Assembly: GCA_028706255.1 (NCBI GenBank)
Contig: JAQWBS010000002.1
Coordinates: 124,001 to 188,000, forward strand
Source: Alphaproteobacteria bacterium
GTDB lineage: Bacteria; Pseudomonadota; Alphaproteobacteria; RF32; CAG-239
DNA length: 64,000 bases
Direction of reading: 5' to 3'
Below are positions 1 to 9,053 of this stretch, one piece after another. The first letter of the stretch is position 1. Each line of letters begins with the position of its first letter. The notes beneath the pieces are model-generated. The model was not told the origin of the DNA and made no database searches. It saw nothing but the letters and a program-made list of their open reading frames with translations. The position numbers and the translations under genes are program-made.

Positions 1-354
1 TATGTGAAAAACTCAGACAATATTGTTATGGAAGATAGTCCATATAGTTGTAAAATGACCACCATTGGCTCAACAACAATTAAAACTTTGTTCCTTGTTG
101 ATTATATTGACTTAGATTATGGCTATATTGGTGGCTACTATTCAGTTGGTCTTTCTGGTCCTGCAAATGGCGGTGGCACAGGATATATGTTGCTCAGACT
201 TCAAAAAGATGCCTTCCCACTTGCACCTGCGCTTTCTAAACCGAAAGCTCAAAGTACACAAAAAAAGATTAGAAGCATTTCTGAAAATCAAACATTAGAT
301 AGCTTGCCTACACAAACAGATAGTAATGTTCAGATTTTCCCAATTAAGAAATAA
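1..354 (+). CDS. C-terminal part of an unrecognised protein (5' end outside window)
   Basis: The reading frame is open from the first base of the window, so this is the tail of a longer gene; the GTG at position 4 has no visible ribosome binding site and is probably not the start. The visible part has a glycine-rich stretch (GLSGPANGGGTGY) followed by a charged, Ser/Gln-rich tail ending in PIKK. I do not recognise a family. It ends just before a strong bidirectional terminator and faces the acidic repeat gene on the other strand. Confidence 0.55.
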   Translation, partial: YVKNSDNIVMEDSPYSCKMTTIGSTTIKTLFLVDYIDLDYGYIGGYYSVGLSGPANGGGTGYMLLRLQKDAFPLAPALSKPKAQSTQKKIRSISENQTLDSLPTQTDSNVQIFPIKK

Positions 355-366
355 AATATTACCCCT

Positions 367-397
367 AAAAAAAGCCCCGTATTAGCGGGGCTTTTTT
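367..397. terminator. Bidirectional intrinsic terminator
   Basis: AAAGCCCCG (371-379) pairs with CGGGGCTTT (386-394) around a 6-nt loop. It is followed by T on the plus strand and preceded by A on the left (T on the minus strand). It separates two convergent genes and can end both transcripts. Confidence 0.9.
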
Positions 398-410
398 ATT
401 CTATTCTCAA

Positions 411-2264
411 CTAGATATAAGAGAAATATTGTTGGGCTTCATAGAAAGCAATGTGCTTAATTTTTTCAAATGCAAATTCTTTTCTGCCATAAGTGATTTT
501 GCCATTTTCTGAAGGCATATGCCCATTCTTAGCTTGATATGACATTAAATCTCTTAAGCTCATCGTGACTTCATTATCAAAGCTCACATTCCAGCCATAA
601 GTCGTGATACCAACATTAATATTAATGTTAGACATCTCTGTTGTTCCTGAAAAAGTTTTAGCTTCATCTTGCGCATTAAGTAAGAAAGCTCTTGCCACAT
701 CAGAAGAAAGTTTAACAGAACTTTCCTGATAATCTTCTAACTGCTTTTTCCCTTTCTGCGGCAAAATTAAGTTTTTCAAATTTGAGAAATATAAAATTGC
801 CCCATTAGGCCCAACCAACATTCCTGAAATTGGACTATCAAATTCCAATTTCTTTCCTGCAAAATCAACAAGTGAAATATTGATAAAATCATTTATTAAA
901 AGACCACTATCCTCACCAACTTGACCTGTGATGAACTTGCCTTCAATCATACCGAAAGAATCGGCTTGAGGTAACGTTTCATACGTTTCTTCATTGAAGA
1001 AGCCAATTCTTTCTTGTCCGTCTTTAATTAACTTTGAGAATCTGACAGCATTTTTGACTAAAGGAAACGTATTACTTCCCTTTTTCAAGGTAAACATTTT
1101 ACGATCGAGCACGATAAGCGTCCATTGAGAAAGCTCGCTTTCTTCCGCATTCCCAATATAAACAGTGTCTTTTTTGCGACTTGCAAAGAAAAGAGAAACA
1201 CTATCTGACTTCGTGACAACTTTTGAAAAGTCTAAAGCATTGAGATACCCCTCATGTGTCATCGGATGAACGACAAAAGCTAAATCTTCTGTCAGAACTT
1301 TATAATCAACACTTGAAACATCTTCTTCAAAAACTTGTTCAGGTTCAACAATTTCTTCTGCGACAGGTTCTTCAACGACAGGAACAGTCTCAACAAGTTG
1401 CTCAACTTCAATAATCGGCTCTTCTTCAATAGTGGATTCTTCTTCAACAATAGGTTCTTCCTGCTCTAGCACTTCTTCTTTAACAACAGGCAAATCTTCT
1501 TGTTCAATAAAGTTTGCAGCGAAACCAACTTCATGAGGGTTTTCAATCATTGATTCAAGTATCGTTTCTGGTTCAGACTTAAGTTCTGATTTTGATTCAT
1601 CTGCAACAAGAACAGGTTCTTCAATCTCTTCATAAGAAACTATTTCTTCGGTCTTTTTCTCCATCTCTGGCGTAAGCAATGAGACATCTTCCTCTGGGAT
1701 TTCAGTATATTCCATATCAAAGCCATCAGAAAAGCTTTCATCTTCTTTGTCACTAACTTCCCCTAAAGAAGAAATTTCTTGTTCTTGTGCAAGGAAATCA
1801 TCAAGATTTATTTCTTCGAGCTCAACAGATTTTTCATCTTCTGGAGTTTCTAACAGCAACTTATCAACATCAATTTCTTCAACAACCTTCTCTGGTTCTT
1901 GAAGCAAAGCATCTATATCAATTGCTTCAAAATTAGATTCAGAAGTTGTTTTTTCTTCCACAACTTCAAACGAAATATCATCAGACGGTGAACTAATTTT
2001 TTCTAAATCTATTTTTTCCAAATCTTCATCAAAACTTTCGAGCGGTTCTCCAACTTCTAAATATTTGTCGACAGAAACCTCTTCCGTTTTGTTTTGCTCG
2101 CCTTCTAGCTCCTCAACATATTCATACTCATATTCATAATCTTCTCCTTCGACACCTTCAACTTCTTCGCCTTCTGGAACTTCGACATATTCATATTCAT
2201 ATTCATACTCATATTCATAGTCTTCGTCTGTTTCGTTCTTTTTATCTTCGTCTAAATCTGTCAT
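411..2264 (-). CDS. Acidic Tyr-Glu repeat protein, unknown function
   Basis: A 617-residue protein with no signal peptide or membrane segment that I can see. Residues about 15-55 are runs of alternating Tyr and Glu (EYEYEYEYV and repeats), and residues about 60-330 are a Glu/Val/Pro-rich, probably disordered acidic region. From about residue 335 the composition becomes normal and looks globular (FVVHPMTHEGYLNALDF onward), with many short beta-like stretches. The start ATG has an AAGGA site about 8 nt upstream. It is the last gene behind the OmpR/EnvZ-like pair, 45 bp from the kinase stop, so co-transcription is likely. I do not recognise a family for the C-terminal domain. The repeats may serve as a flexible spacer or be a target of tyrosine modification; that is speculation. 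Confidence 0.75.
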   Translation of the reverse strand: MTDLDEDKKNETDEDYEYEYEYEYEYVEVPEGEEVEGVEGEDYEYEYEYVEELEGEQNKTEEVSVDKYLEVGEPLESFDEDLEKIDLEKISSPSDDISFEVVEEKTTSESNFEAIDIDALLQEPEKVVEEIDVDKLLLETPEDEKSVELEEINLDDFLAQEQEISSLGEVSDKEDESFSDGFDMEYTEIPEEDVSLLTPEMEKKTEEIVSYEEIEEPVLVADESKSELKSEPETILESMIENPHEVGFAANFIEQEDLPVVKEEVLEQEEPIVEEESTIEEEPIIEVEQLVETVPVVEEPVAEEIVEPEQVFEEDVSSVDYKVLTEDLAFVVHPMTHEGYLNALDFSKVVTKSDSVSLFFASRKKDTVYIGNAEESELSQWTLIVLDRKMFTLKKGSNTFPLVKNAVRFSKLIKDGQERIGFFNEETYETLPQADSFGMIEGKFITGQVGEDSGLLINDFINISLVDFAGKKLEFDSPISGMLVGPNGAILYFSNLKNLILPQKGKKQLEDYQESSVKLSSDVARAFLLNAQDEAKTFSGTTEMSNININVGITTYGWNVSFDNEVTMSLRDLMSYQAKNGHMPSENGKITYGRKEFAFEKIKHIAFYEAQQYFSYI

Positions 2265-2309
2265 TAAAAAAATCCTTATGAACTAAAAAAATATCTTCTG
2301 ATGTTACGA

Positions 2310-3680
2310 CTATAAGGGAATAGAGATGAGAACCCTCAAGCCTCCTAACGGACTATCTTGAAGCTCAATCTTTCCACCATGTGAAGTGACAACATCTTTG
2401 GCAATTGAAAGCCCTAAACCAACCCCTCCAGTTTCTTTATTACGAGAATCGTCAATGCGATAAAAGGCCTTAAACACTTCTTCCCTCTTATCTTCTGGAA
2501 TTCCAGGACCATCGTCATCAATTTTAATTTCCATCTTACGATTATTACTTTCAAGGCTAACAGAAACGGTTTGCCCGTAATTAAACGCATTTGAAATGAC
2601 ATTCGTTAAGGCACGTTTCAATCCCTGCTCTCTTCCCTGAATGGCACTCACTTGGTCATTGGTGGCATATCTAATCATTGCCTTCGTATTTCTAAATTTA
2701 TTAATGATACTCAAAATCATTTCATTAACATCAATGAATGAAGAGCTTTCACCTTCTTCGCCACTAACGAACGCCAGATAACCATCAAGCATTTTTTCCA
2801 TTTCGCTAATGTCTTGCAAAAACTCTTCTCTTTCCGTGCTTTCTTTGGTCATTGCCAATTGAAGTTTCATTCTTGTCAAAGGTGTTCTCAAGTCGTGAGA
2901 AACGCCAGCAAGCATATTTGTTCGCTCACTTATCTGACGTTGGATACGCTCTTTCATCTTGATAAAGGCAATGCCTGCACGGCGAACTTCTAAAGAGCCA
3001 TATGGCTTAAATTCCTTATTATCAATTCCCTTACCAAAATCTTCAGCGGATTGTGCCAACTCGGCAATGGAACGAACTTGAACACGCAAGAACAAAGCAG
3101 CAACCACGAACAACAACAAACCAGAACCAATCATCCATGCCATAAAGCCAAATGTTGACGTGCTAAAAACATTCTTAGATGAGGTCGAAAATTTATATAA
3201 CCCGCCCAATGACGAATCGATAAAGACCGTTAAATTACTTTCGCCACTTGATGCTTTATCGTTTAAATAAACATTACTTGTCGCCGACGGGAAAGATTTC
3301 TTCAAAGCGTTTTCCAAAAAGCCAGTCACAATTTTACTATTATAATAGCTTTCCAAAACAGAAATCTCTTTGCTGTCAGGAATGTAAGCAAAATGAATAT
3401 CTAAATCATCTTCTGCCAATTTCTGAATTTTATCAATACTTTGTGGAAATTCTTCATGAAGAGAGATAAGCATCGCCATATCTCCCACAAGATTATCGGA
3501 CATTCTTTTGCCAATTTTTGACCAGCTGCTATCAAAAAAAGCATAAATAGAAACAACTTGAACAAAAATCAGCGGAACAAAGATAAGGAGCATTGTTCTG
3601 AAAAACAGTGTCTTAGGAAAAAATTGATATTTAATAAATCTCAATAGTTTTTCAAATTTACTTGGAAATTTTATACGCAT
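2310..3680 (-). CDS. envZ: EnvZ-like sensor histidine kinase
   Basis: A membrane-bound histidine kinase of 456 residues that should phosphorylate the regulator encoded just upstream. It has a first membrane helix at about 26-48, a periplasmic domain of about 125 residues, a second helix at about 178-200, and HAMP at about 200-250. The H-box SHDLRTPLTRMK places the phospho-accepting His near residue 262. The ATPase domain carries an N box around SNAFNYG, a G1 box DDGPGIPEDK, and the GLGLSIAKDV segment. The start ATG follows AAGGAG. The regulator-then-kinase order and the domain plan match OmpR/EnvZ of alphaproteobacteria. The symbol is by analogy and the signal sensed is unknown. Confidence 0.85.
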   Translation of the reverse strand: MRIKFPSKFEKLLRFIKYQFFPKTLFFRTMLLIFVPLIFVQVVSIYAFFDSSWSKIGKRMSDNLVGDMAMLISLHEEFPQSIDKIQKLAEDDLDIHFAYIPDSKEISVLESYYNSKIVTGFLENALKKSFPSATSNVYLNDKASSGESNLTVFIDSSLGGLYKFSTSSKNVFSTSTFGFMAWMIGSGLLLFVVAALFLRVQVRSIAELAQSAEDFGKGIDNKEFKPYGSLEVRRAGIAFIKMKERIQRQISERTNMLAGVSHDLRTPLTRMKLQLAMTKESTEREEFLQDISEMEKMLDGYLAFVSGEEGESSSFIDVNEMILSIINKFRNTKAMIRYATNDQVSAIQGREQGLKRALTNVISNAFNYGQTVSVSLESNNRKMEIKIDDDGPGIPEDKREEVFKAFYRIDDSRNKETGGVGLGLSIAKDVVTSHGGKIELQDSPLGGLRVLISIPL

Positions 3681-3717
3681 TATAAAGCTCCTTTGTTAAC
3701 AAAATAAGAAATGCAAA

Positions 3718-4407
3718 TTAGTCGGAAATGAGCATATATCCTTTTCCTCTGACTGTTTGCAAATAGCGTGGATTTTTTGAATCGCCCTCAACCTTGCGAC
3801 GCAAGCGAGCAATTTGAACATCAATAGAGCGAGGACTTTGTCCTGCACCCAACATTTCAGCAAGTTTTTCACGTGAGAAAACCTGAGCCAATTTCTGCCC
3901 AAGAATGATAAGAAGCGATTGCTCAACTGGTGTGATATGAATTATTTTTCCATTTTCACTGATAAGCTCTTTTTTATTCAAATCAAAGGCACAAGTTCCA
4001 AGATTTAGTTTATCTTGCGCAACACTTCTATCAACTGAAGATCTTTTGATGATATTATTAATTCTCAACACGAGCTCTTTCGGCTCAAATGGTTTAGCAA
4101 TATAATCGTCAGCACCAAGTTCCAGCCCGCCAATTCTGTCGCTCGTTTCGCCCATTGCTGTCAATAAAATAACTGGCACAGCATTATCTCGACGAATGGA
4201 TTTCAACAGTTCAAGCCCCGTCTCATTAGGCATCATAATATCGACAATGAGCAAATCAAAGTCATAAAATTTTAGCATGCTTCTTGCTTCCGCAGCATCT
4301 TTTGCCACGGAAACAAAAAAGTCATTATCTCTTAAATAGCGTTGTAAAAGGCTACGTAATCTGGTGTCGTCATCAACGACAAGAATGTGAGACTTTGCAA
4401 CATGCAT
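3718..4407 (-). CDS. ompR: OmpR-family response regulator
   Basis: A 229-residue two-domain regulator. The receiver domain (about 6-120) has the acidic pair at 12-14, the phospho-accepting Asp56 in LLIVDIMMP, and Lys106 in DYIAKPFEP. The C-terminal winged-helix domain (about 135-229) has the typical SPRSIDVQIARLRRKVE and VRGKGYML motifs and binds DNA. It lies between pgsA (9 bp upstream) and the kinase (37 bp downstream). The cognate kinase is almost certainly its neighbour. Target genes cannot be told from the sequence. Confidence 0.9.
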   Translation of the reverse strand: MHVAKSHILVVDDDTRLRSLLQRYLRDNDFFVSVAKDAAEARSMLKFYDFDLLIVDIMMPNETGLELLKSIRRDNAVPVILLTAMGETSDRIGGLELGADDYIAKPFEPKELVLRINNIIKRSSVDRSVAQDKLNLGTCAFDLNKKELISENGKIIHITPVEQSLLIILGQKLAQVFSREKLAEMLGAGQSPRSIDVQIARLRRKVEGDSKNPRYLQTVRGKGYMLISD

Positions 4408-4416
4408 GACAAACCC

Positions 4417-5172
4417 CTATTTTTCAGCTTTCTTAACTGCTGTTTTTTTCGCTTTGGCTGATGTCTTCTTTACGGGTGCTTTAACAACAGCTTTCTTTAC
4501 TGCTGTTTTCTTTGCAACAGGCTTAGTTGCCGTTTTTTTAACTGTTGGAGATTTTTTCTCAACAGTAGCTTTAGAAACTTTTTCTTCTGTTTTAGCAACT
4601 GCTTTAGAGGCAACCTTTGCGTCTTTACCATGCAAAGACTTTACATAATCCAAGCTTTTTTGAAAATATTCATAGCCTGTGATAAAAGTTAGAACACCAG
4701 CAACCCAAAGCAAAACTTCACCAATTATTGCGAATGGTGGATAATCCCCCAACAAAATAAAAGAGATAGAGGTCATTTGAAACCCTGTTTTCCATTTTGC
4801 TAGGCGTGTAACAGGCATGCTCACTTTCACGTTTGCTAAAAACTCTCTTAAGCCTGAAACCAAAACTTCACGGCATAAAATAACCATAACTGGGATGAAA
4901 GAAACTTCATGAACCATTCTGTTAGCGACAATAATCAACAAAGCGGCAACAACCAAAAGCTTATCTGCAATTGGATCCAAAAGTCTACCGAGAAGCGACA
5001 ATTGATTTCTTGAACGGGCTAGATAGCCATCAAAATAATCCGTAATTGCAGCCACAATGAAGAGAATTCCGGCCAAGATAGACCAAGAAGTCGAATGAAT
5101 ATAGACTGATAAAAAGATTACAGGAATGACAACAATTCTAGAAATTGTTAAAATATTTGGTAAATTATACAC
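4417..5172 (-). CDS. pgsA: CDP-diacylglycerol-glycerol-3-phosphate 3-phosphatidyltransferase with a histone-H1-like tail
   Basis: An integral membrane enzyme making phosphatidylglycerol phosphate from CDP-diacylglycerol and glycerol-3-phosphate. The CDP-alcohol phosphotransferase signature is complete: DYFDGYLARSR, then GRLLDPIADK, with the metal-binding aspartates. I place the start at GTG 5172 (MYNLPNILTISRI), because GGAG lies 5 nt upstream; an earlier in-frame TTG at 5190 is less likely. The last roughly 60 residues are unusual: a soluble Lys/Ala/Val-rich tail with repeated KKTAVKK-like units, resembling eukaryotic H1 or bacterial Hc1-like tails, which PgsA proteins normally lack. The uvrC-pgsA order is typical of alphaproteobacteria. 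Confidence 0.92.
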   Translation of the reverse strand: MYNLPNILTISRIVVIPVIFLSVYIHSTSWSILAGILFIVAAITDYFDGYLARSRNQLSLLGRLLDPIADKLLVVAALLIIVANRMVHEVSFIPVMVILCREVLVSGLREFLANVKVSMPVTRLAKWKTGFQMTSISFILLGDYPPFAIIGEVLLWVAGVLTFITGYEYFQKSLDYVKSLHGKDAKVASKAVAKTEEKVSKATVEKKSPTVKKTATKPVAKKTAVKKAVVKAPVKKTSAKAKKTAVKKAEK

Positions 5173-5231
5173 GACTACTCCTTTTTCCAATAAAATTAAG
5201 TCCTTTTATGAGGCATATTAGATTATTTTTT

Positions 5232-7037
5232 TCAAATATGAAAGTGATTATATATCTTTTCAGCCGTTTTTTTGCTGATTCCCGCAACTTTTTCTAAATC
5301 TCTTTGACTGGCTTGTTCAATTTGTTCCACCGAACCAAAATGGTTAAGCAAATCTCTTTTTCTTTTTGCGCCAATTCCCTCAACTTCATCAAGTTTTGAT
5401 TTAAACATTGACTTCCCTCTTTTTTTACGGTGTATACCAATGGCAAAGCGGTGTGCTTCATCTCGAAGATTTTGCAAATAAAAAGCAATTGACGATTGAA
5501 AAGGCAGCGTGAAACTTTCCCTCCCTAAAAGATGATAAAATTCTTTTCCGGCATTCCTATCCACCCCTTTTGACATAGCAATAATGGTGATACCACTTAA
5601 ATCATATTTTTGCAAAGCCTCATGAACAGCATGAAGTTGCCCCAAACCACCATCAATTATCATGATATCTGGGCGGTTTTCATCAGTCATTTTTTCAAAT
5701 CTTCTCGTCAAAACTTCTTTCATCATTGCAAAGTCATCATTAGTGATTTCTTGATTTTTAATGTTGAATGTTCGATATTGCCTTTTATCAAATCCATCAG
5801 CTGTTGCCACCACCATTGCCCCAATCGCATAACGTCCCTGAATGTGTGAGTTATCATAAATCTCAATTCGTTGCGGTGTTTTTTCCAATTCAAAAACCTT
5901 CACAATCTCAGCCAGATTATGCTTCACGCTTGCTTCTTCAGCAACTTTTCTCAATAAAGCTTCTTCCGCATTTTTTGTTACCACACTCATAAACTGTGCT
6001 TTATTGCCTTTTTGATAAACCTTTATTTTTGTTCTCAAGGCTTCTTCTATAAAACTTTTATTCTCTAAGTCGTGAGAAAGAATAATTTCTTTTGGGGCAA
6101 TATGTTTGGCATAAAAAGAGCTTAAAAAGGCTTCTAAGATTTCCGATTCTTCAGCATCTTGGGTTTGCTTTGGAAAATATGGCACATTTCCGCAATTTTG
6201 ACCTGAACGAACAAAAAACACTTGAATACAAACCAAGTCATTTTTTCTGACTAGTGCAATAAAGTCTGCCGAATTGATGTTGGCATATTCAAGATTTTGT
6301 CCTTGTTGAATATTGGTCAGTGCCTTGATTCTATCTCTGAGAATCAAAGCTTTTTCATAGTCCAAACTCTCGCTGGCGAGTGTCATTTCTTTTGAAAGTT
6401 CTTGCTGAATGTGGGCGTTTTTGCCTTCCAAAAAATCAATCGCTTCTTGCACCAATTTTTGATAATTTTCTTGAGATATTTTTTGCACACAAGGCGCAGA
6501 ACATCTTTTGATTTGATAAAGCATACAAGGGCGAGTTCTGTTGTGAAACATTGTGTCTCTGCAAGAACGTAACAGGAAAGCTTTTTGAATAATATTTAAA
6601 GCATTATTCACTGCCCAAACGCTAGCGAAAGGTCCAAAATATTTGCTTTTATCATTTCTTTTGCCACGATATTTTCTTAAGCTTGGATAATCTTCTTCAG
6701 GATTAATCACTAAATGCGGAAAGGTTTTATCATCTTTCAGCAAGATATTATATTTCGGTTCAAGTTCTTTAATCAGCTCATTTTCAAGAAGCAAAGCTTT
6801 CGACTCGTTTTCAACAACGATGAACTCCATTTCTCTGATTTCCGAAACCATCTTTTGTAAGCGAAACGGCAATTTTTCAATATGCGAATAACTAACAATT
6901 CTTTTCTTGATGTCTTTTGCTTTGCCGACATATAAAACCGTGCCATCTTCTCCAAGCATTCGATAAACACCGGCTTGAGAAGGCGCATGTTTGATTTTAT
7001 TTTTCAAAATTTTCAAACCAAGTTTGATGTCGTACAA
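5232..7037 (-). CDS. uvrC: Excinuclease ABC subunit C
   Basis: UvrC makes both incisions around a lesion during nucleotide excision repair. The 601-residue protein is full length. It has a GIY-YIG nuclease domain (about 20-95, with AGVYRML and LYVGKAKDIKKR), a cysteine-bearing region (RPCMLYQIKRCSAPC), a UVR motif (about 205-240), an RNase-H-like nuclease half (IYDNSHIQG, DIMIIDGGLGQ), and two C-terminal helix-hairpin-helix motifs (VEGIGAKRKRDLL, VAGISKKTAEKI). The start appears to be TTG at 7037 with AAGGAA about 6 nt upstream; no ATG fits before the nuclease domain. The next gene downstream is pgsA. Confidence 0.96.
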   Translation of the reverse strand: MYDIKLGLKILKNKIKHAPSQAGVYRMLGEDGTVLYVGKAKDIKKRIVSYSHIEKLPFRLQKMVSEIREMEFIVVENESKALLLENELIKELEPKYNILLKDDKTFPHLVINPEEDYPSLRKYRGKRNDKSKYFGPFASVWAVNNALNIIQKAFLLRSCRDTMFHNRTRPCMLYQIKRCSAPCVQKISQENYQKLVQEAIDFLEGKNAHIQQELSKEMTLASESLDYEKALILRDRIKALTNIQQGQNLEYANINSADFIALVRKNDLVCIQVFFVRSGQNCGNVPYFPKQTQDAEESEILEAFLSSFYAKHIAPKEIILSHDLENKSFIEEALRTKIKVYQKGNKAQFMSVVTKNAEEALLRKVAEEASVKHNLAEIVKVFELEKTPQRIEIYDNSHIQGRYAIGAMVVATADGFDKRQYRTFNIKNQEITNDDFAMMKEVLTRRFEKMTDENRPDIMIIDGGLGQLHAVHEALQKYDLSGITIIAMSKGVDRNAGKEFYHLLGRESFTLPFQSSIAFYLQNLRDEAHRFAIGIHRKKRGKSMFKSKLDEVEGIGAKRKRDLLNHFGSVEQIEQASQRDLEKVAGISKKTAEKIYNHFHI

Positions 7038-7134
7038 AACAAATTCCTTTTCGGTTAACTTTAATAAAACATTAGTAATTCTATGCTAGCATTCAACAGT
7101 TGACTTTCAATAGAAAAGTTATGAGGAGTTAATA

Positions 7135-7314
7135 ATGTCACAGATTGGTACTCTCAGTCAATATGCTCTTGCTGTTCAAGAAGCGCAGATTGCAATTATT
7201 AGAAACAACGCAGAAATGCAACAAAATACAATTGAAGTTCTCCTTGAAAGCTCCGAAGACTTGACAATCTCAAGCTCTAGCAACAGAGGATATTATGTCG
7301 ACGTTTCAATCTAG
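7135..7314 (+). CDS. 59-residue small protein, possibly YjfB-like
   Basis: A short gene with a clear AGGAG site 7 nt before the ATG. The protein begins MSQIGTLSQYALAVQEAQIA and is probably one amphipathic helix (about 5-40) with a Ser-rich tail ending YYVDVSI. The pattern of Ala/Gln/Met heptads resembles the small 'putative motility protein' family (YjfB), but the match is by eye only. It is divergent from uvrC. Its stop overlaps the stop of the facing membrane-protein gene through a shared palindromic CTAG. Confidence 0.6.
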   Translation: MSQIGTLSQYALAVQEAQIAIIRNNAEMQQNTIEVLLESSEDLTISSSSNRGYYVDVSI

Positions 7315-7628
7315 AACGCAATCATAATAATAAAACTCACCGTCATCATACTGCTGAAAACAAATTTGATTGCGCCGAATAGAATCATCACCCCATTTTC
7401 AACATAGTCAAGCTCATAACCTCCAGATTTATATGTCCTTTTGAAGAAAAACACATAAAGAAAAGACAAAAACAGAGCAAATAAGTAGACATGATAATCT
7501 GTGTAAAAAGCATATATTTCTTCATAACTTAGCGTTGCGTTAATCACAATTCCTAAGACCAAACCACATAGCACCATTGGGTTTAGAAAAGCCCCAGAGG
7601 TAAAAAAACTAATTAAGCCTCTAATCAT
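7311..7628 (-). CDS. Small integral membrane protein, unknown
   Basis: A 105-residue protein with about three hydrophobic segments (PMVLCGLVLGIVIN, YLFALFLSFLYVFFF, IKFVFSSMMTVSFIIMI). The ATG at 7628 is preferred over an upstream TTG because AAGGA lies 7 nt before it. This start overlaps the last 8 bases of glmM, so the two are translationally coupled. No family recognised. Its stop codon overlaps the convergent 59-codon gene. Confidence 0.7.
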   Translation of the reverse strand: MIRGLISFFTSGAFLNPMVLCGLVLGIVINATLSYEEIYAFYTDYHVYLFALFLSFLYVFFFKRTYKSGGYELDYVENGVMILFGAIKFVFSSMMTVSFIIMIAF

Positions 7629-8952
7629 TTTTTTGTCCTTCAACAAAGTTCACCATTTTAGTTGTCACTTCTTCAACCGTTGCCTTATCTTCCCCTTGGA
7701 TATAGAGTCTGATAAGCGGTTCTGTGCCAGATTTTCTGACAATAAGCGAGCCATTTTCACCAATTTTTTGCTGACACTCTGCAATCAATTTTTTAGCTTC
7801 CGCACTTTCAACTGCAGCTGCTGCTTTTTCCTTATCGGAAAATCTGATGTTGTTAATGGTCATTGGGAACATTTCAAAAACAGGGAAAACATCACTCATT
7901 TTCTTCTTAGCTTTAAGCAACGCTTCGCACAAGGAAATACCCACAACTAAGCCATCACCACTCTTCGAGTAGTCTGTCAAAACAATGTGTCCAGATTCTT
8001 CACCGCCAACATTTGCGCCAATTTCAACCATTTTTTCAACAACACAATGCTCGCCGACACCCGTGGCATAATAGGTTAGTCCAAGTGATTTGGCATATTT
8101 TGCAATGCCTAAATTGGAAAGTTCCGTTGTGACAATGGAAGGTGTTGAAAGCTTGTTTTCCGCTTTGAAATAGGTCGCTAAGAAAGCGATTAATTGGTCA
8201 CAATTTACCCTGTTACCCTTTTCGTCCGCCACCACAATTCTATCCCCGTCACCATCTAAAGCAATCCCAATATCAGCCTTAGATTGAACAACTGTCTGAC
8301 ACATTAAATCTGTTTTGGTTGAACCGCACCCCATATTAATATTCACGCCGTTTGGTTCGTTGCCAATGACCACAACTTCTGCACCCAAATTTTTTAAAAC
8401 ATGAGGAGCAATTTTTGAAAAAGCACCATTTGCACAATCTATGACGACCTTCAAGCCTTTCAGACTTTCAAATTTTTCAAAACTTTTCACATACTCTGCA
8501 TAGATTTCATCATTTTTAATTACCAAACCAATTTTTTCAGGATTAAGTTCCACGACTTCAGAAATTTTTTCCTCTAAAAGATTGGTCACTTCTTTTGAAA
8601 GCTTGTCACCATTACCATCTTTCATCTTTATCCCATTATCAAAATATGGATTATGCGATGCAGAGATGATGATTGCTAAATCAACTTCCAAAGATTTTGC
8701 ATAATAACTCACCGCAGGAGTTGGCAAAACCCCTAACAAAACCACATCTACTCCAACAGAGGTGAAGCCAGACACAAGTGCAGATTCAATCATATCTCCC
8801 GAAATTCTGGTATCTTTGCCAATCACAACTTTTTTATGTTTTTTTGCTAATCCCAAACCGGCAACTTGCCCAAGTTTCATTGCAAATTCTGCAGTCATTG
8901 GATAAACATTTGCCTTACCTCTGACACCATCTGTTCCGAATAGTTTTGCCAT
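7621..8952 (-). CDS. glmM: Phosphoglucosamine mutase
   Basis: GlmM converts glucosamine-6-phosphate to glucosamine-1-phosphate for peptidoglycan and LPS precursor synthesis. The 443-residue protein starts at the ATG of MAKLFGTDGVRG, with GGAG upstream; a longer in-frame extension lacks support. The catalytic serine is about residue 99 in ISASHNP, the metal loop is DGDGDR, and the sugar-binding loop is GGEESGH. The C-terminal phosphate-binding RKSGTEPLIRLY is present. It follows ftsH, as in many proteobacteria. Confidence 0.97.
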   Translation of the reverse strand: MAKLFGTDGVRGKANVYPMTAEFAMKLGQVAGLGLAKKHKKVVIGKDTRISGDMIESALVSGFTSVGVDVVLLGVLPTPAVSYYAKSLEVDLAIIISASHNPYFDNGIKMKDGNGDKLSKEVTNLLEEKISEVVELNPEKIGLVIKNDEIYAEYVKSFEKFESLKGLKVVIDCANGAFSKIAPHVLKNLGAEVVVIGNEPNGVNINMGCGSTKTDLMCQTVVQSKADIGIALDGDGDRIVVADEKGNRVNCDQLIAFLATYFKAENKLSTPSIVTTELSNLGIAKYAKSLGLTYYATGVGEHCVVEKMVEIGANVGGEESGHIVLTDYSKSGDGLVVGISLCEALLKAKKKMSDVFPVFEMFPMTINNIRFSDKEKAAAAVESAEAKKLIAECQQKIGENGSLIVRKSGTEPLIRLYIQGEDKATVEEVTTKMVNFVEGQKND

Positions 8953-9053
8953 TAGTTCTTTCTCCAAAAATTTAATATGCTTTATCATAGAAATAAATTC
9001 CCTAAAAGACAACTTCTAAGGAATTTATCAGCAACAAATGATGTTAATAATTA

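Noticed and set aside
4406-4648. 80-codon plus-strand frame opposite pgsA
   Set aside because: It is the complement of the Lys/Ala-rich tail codons of PgsA.
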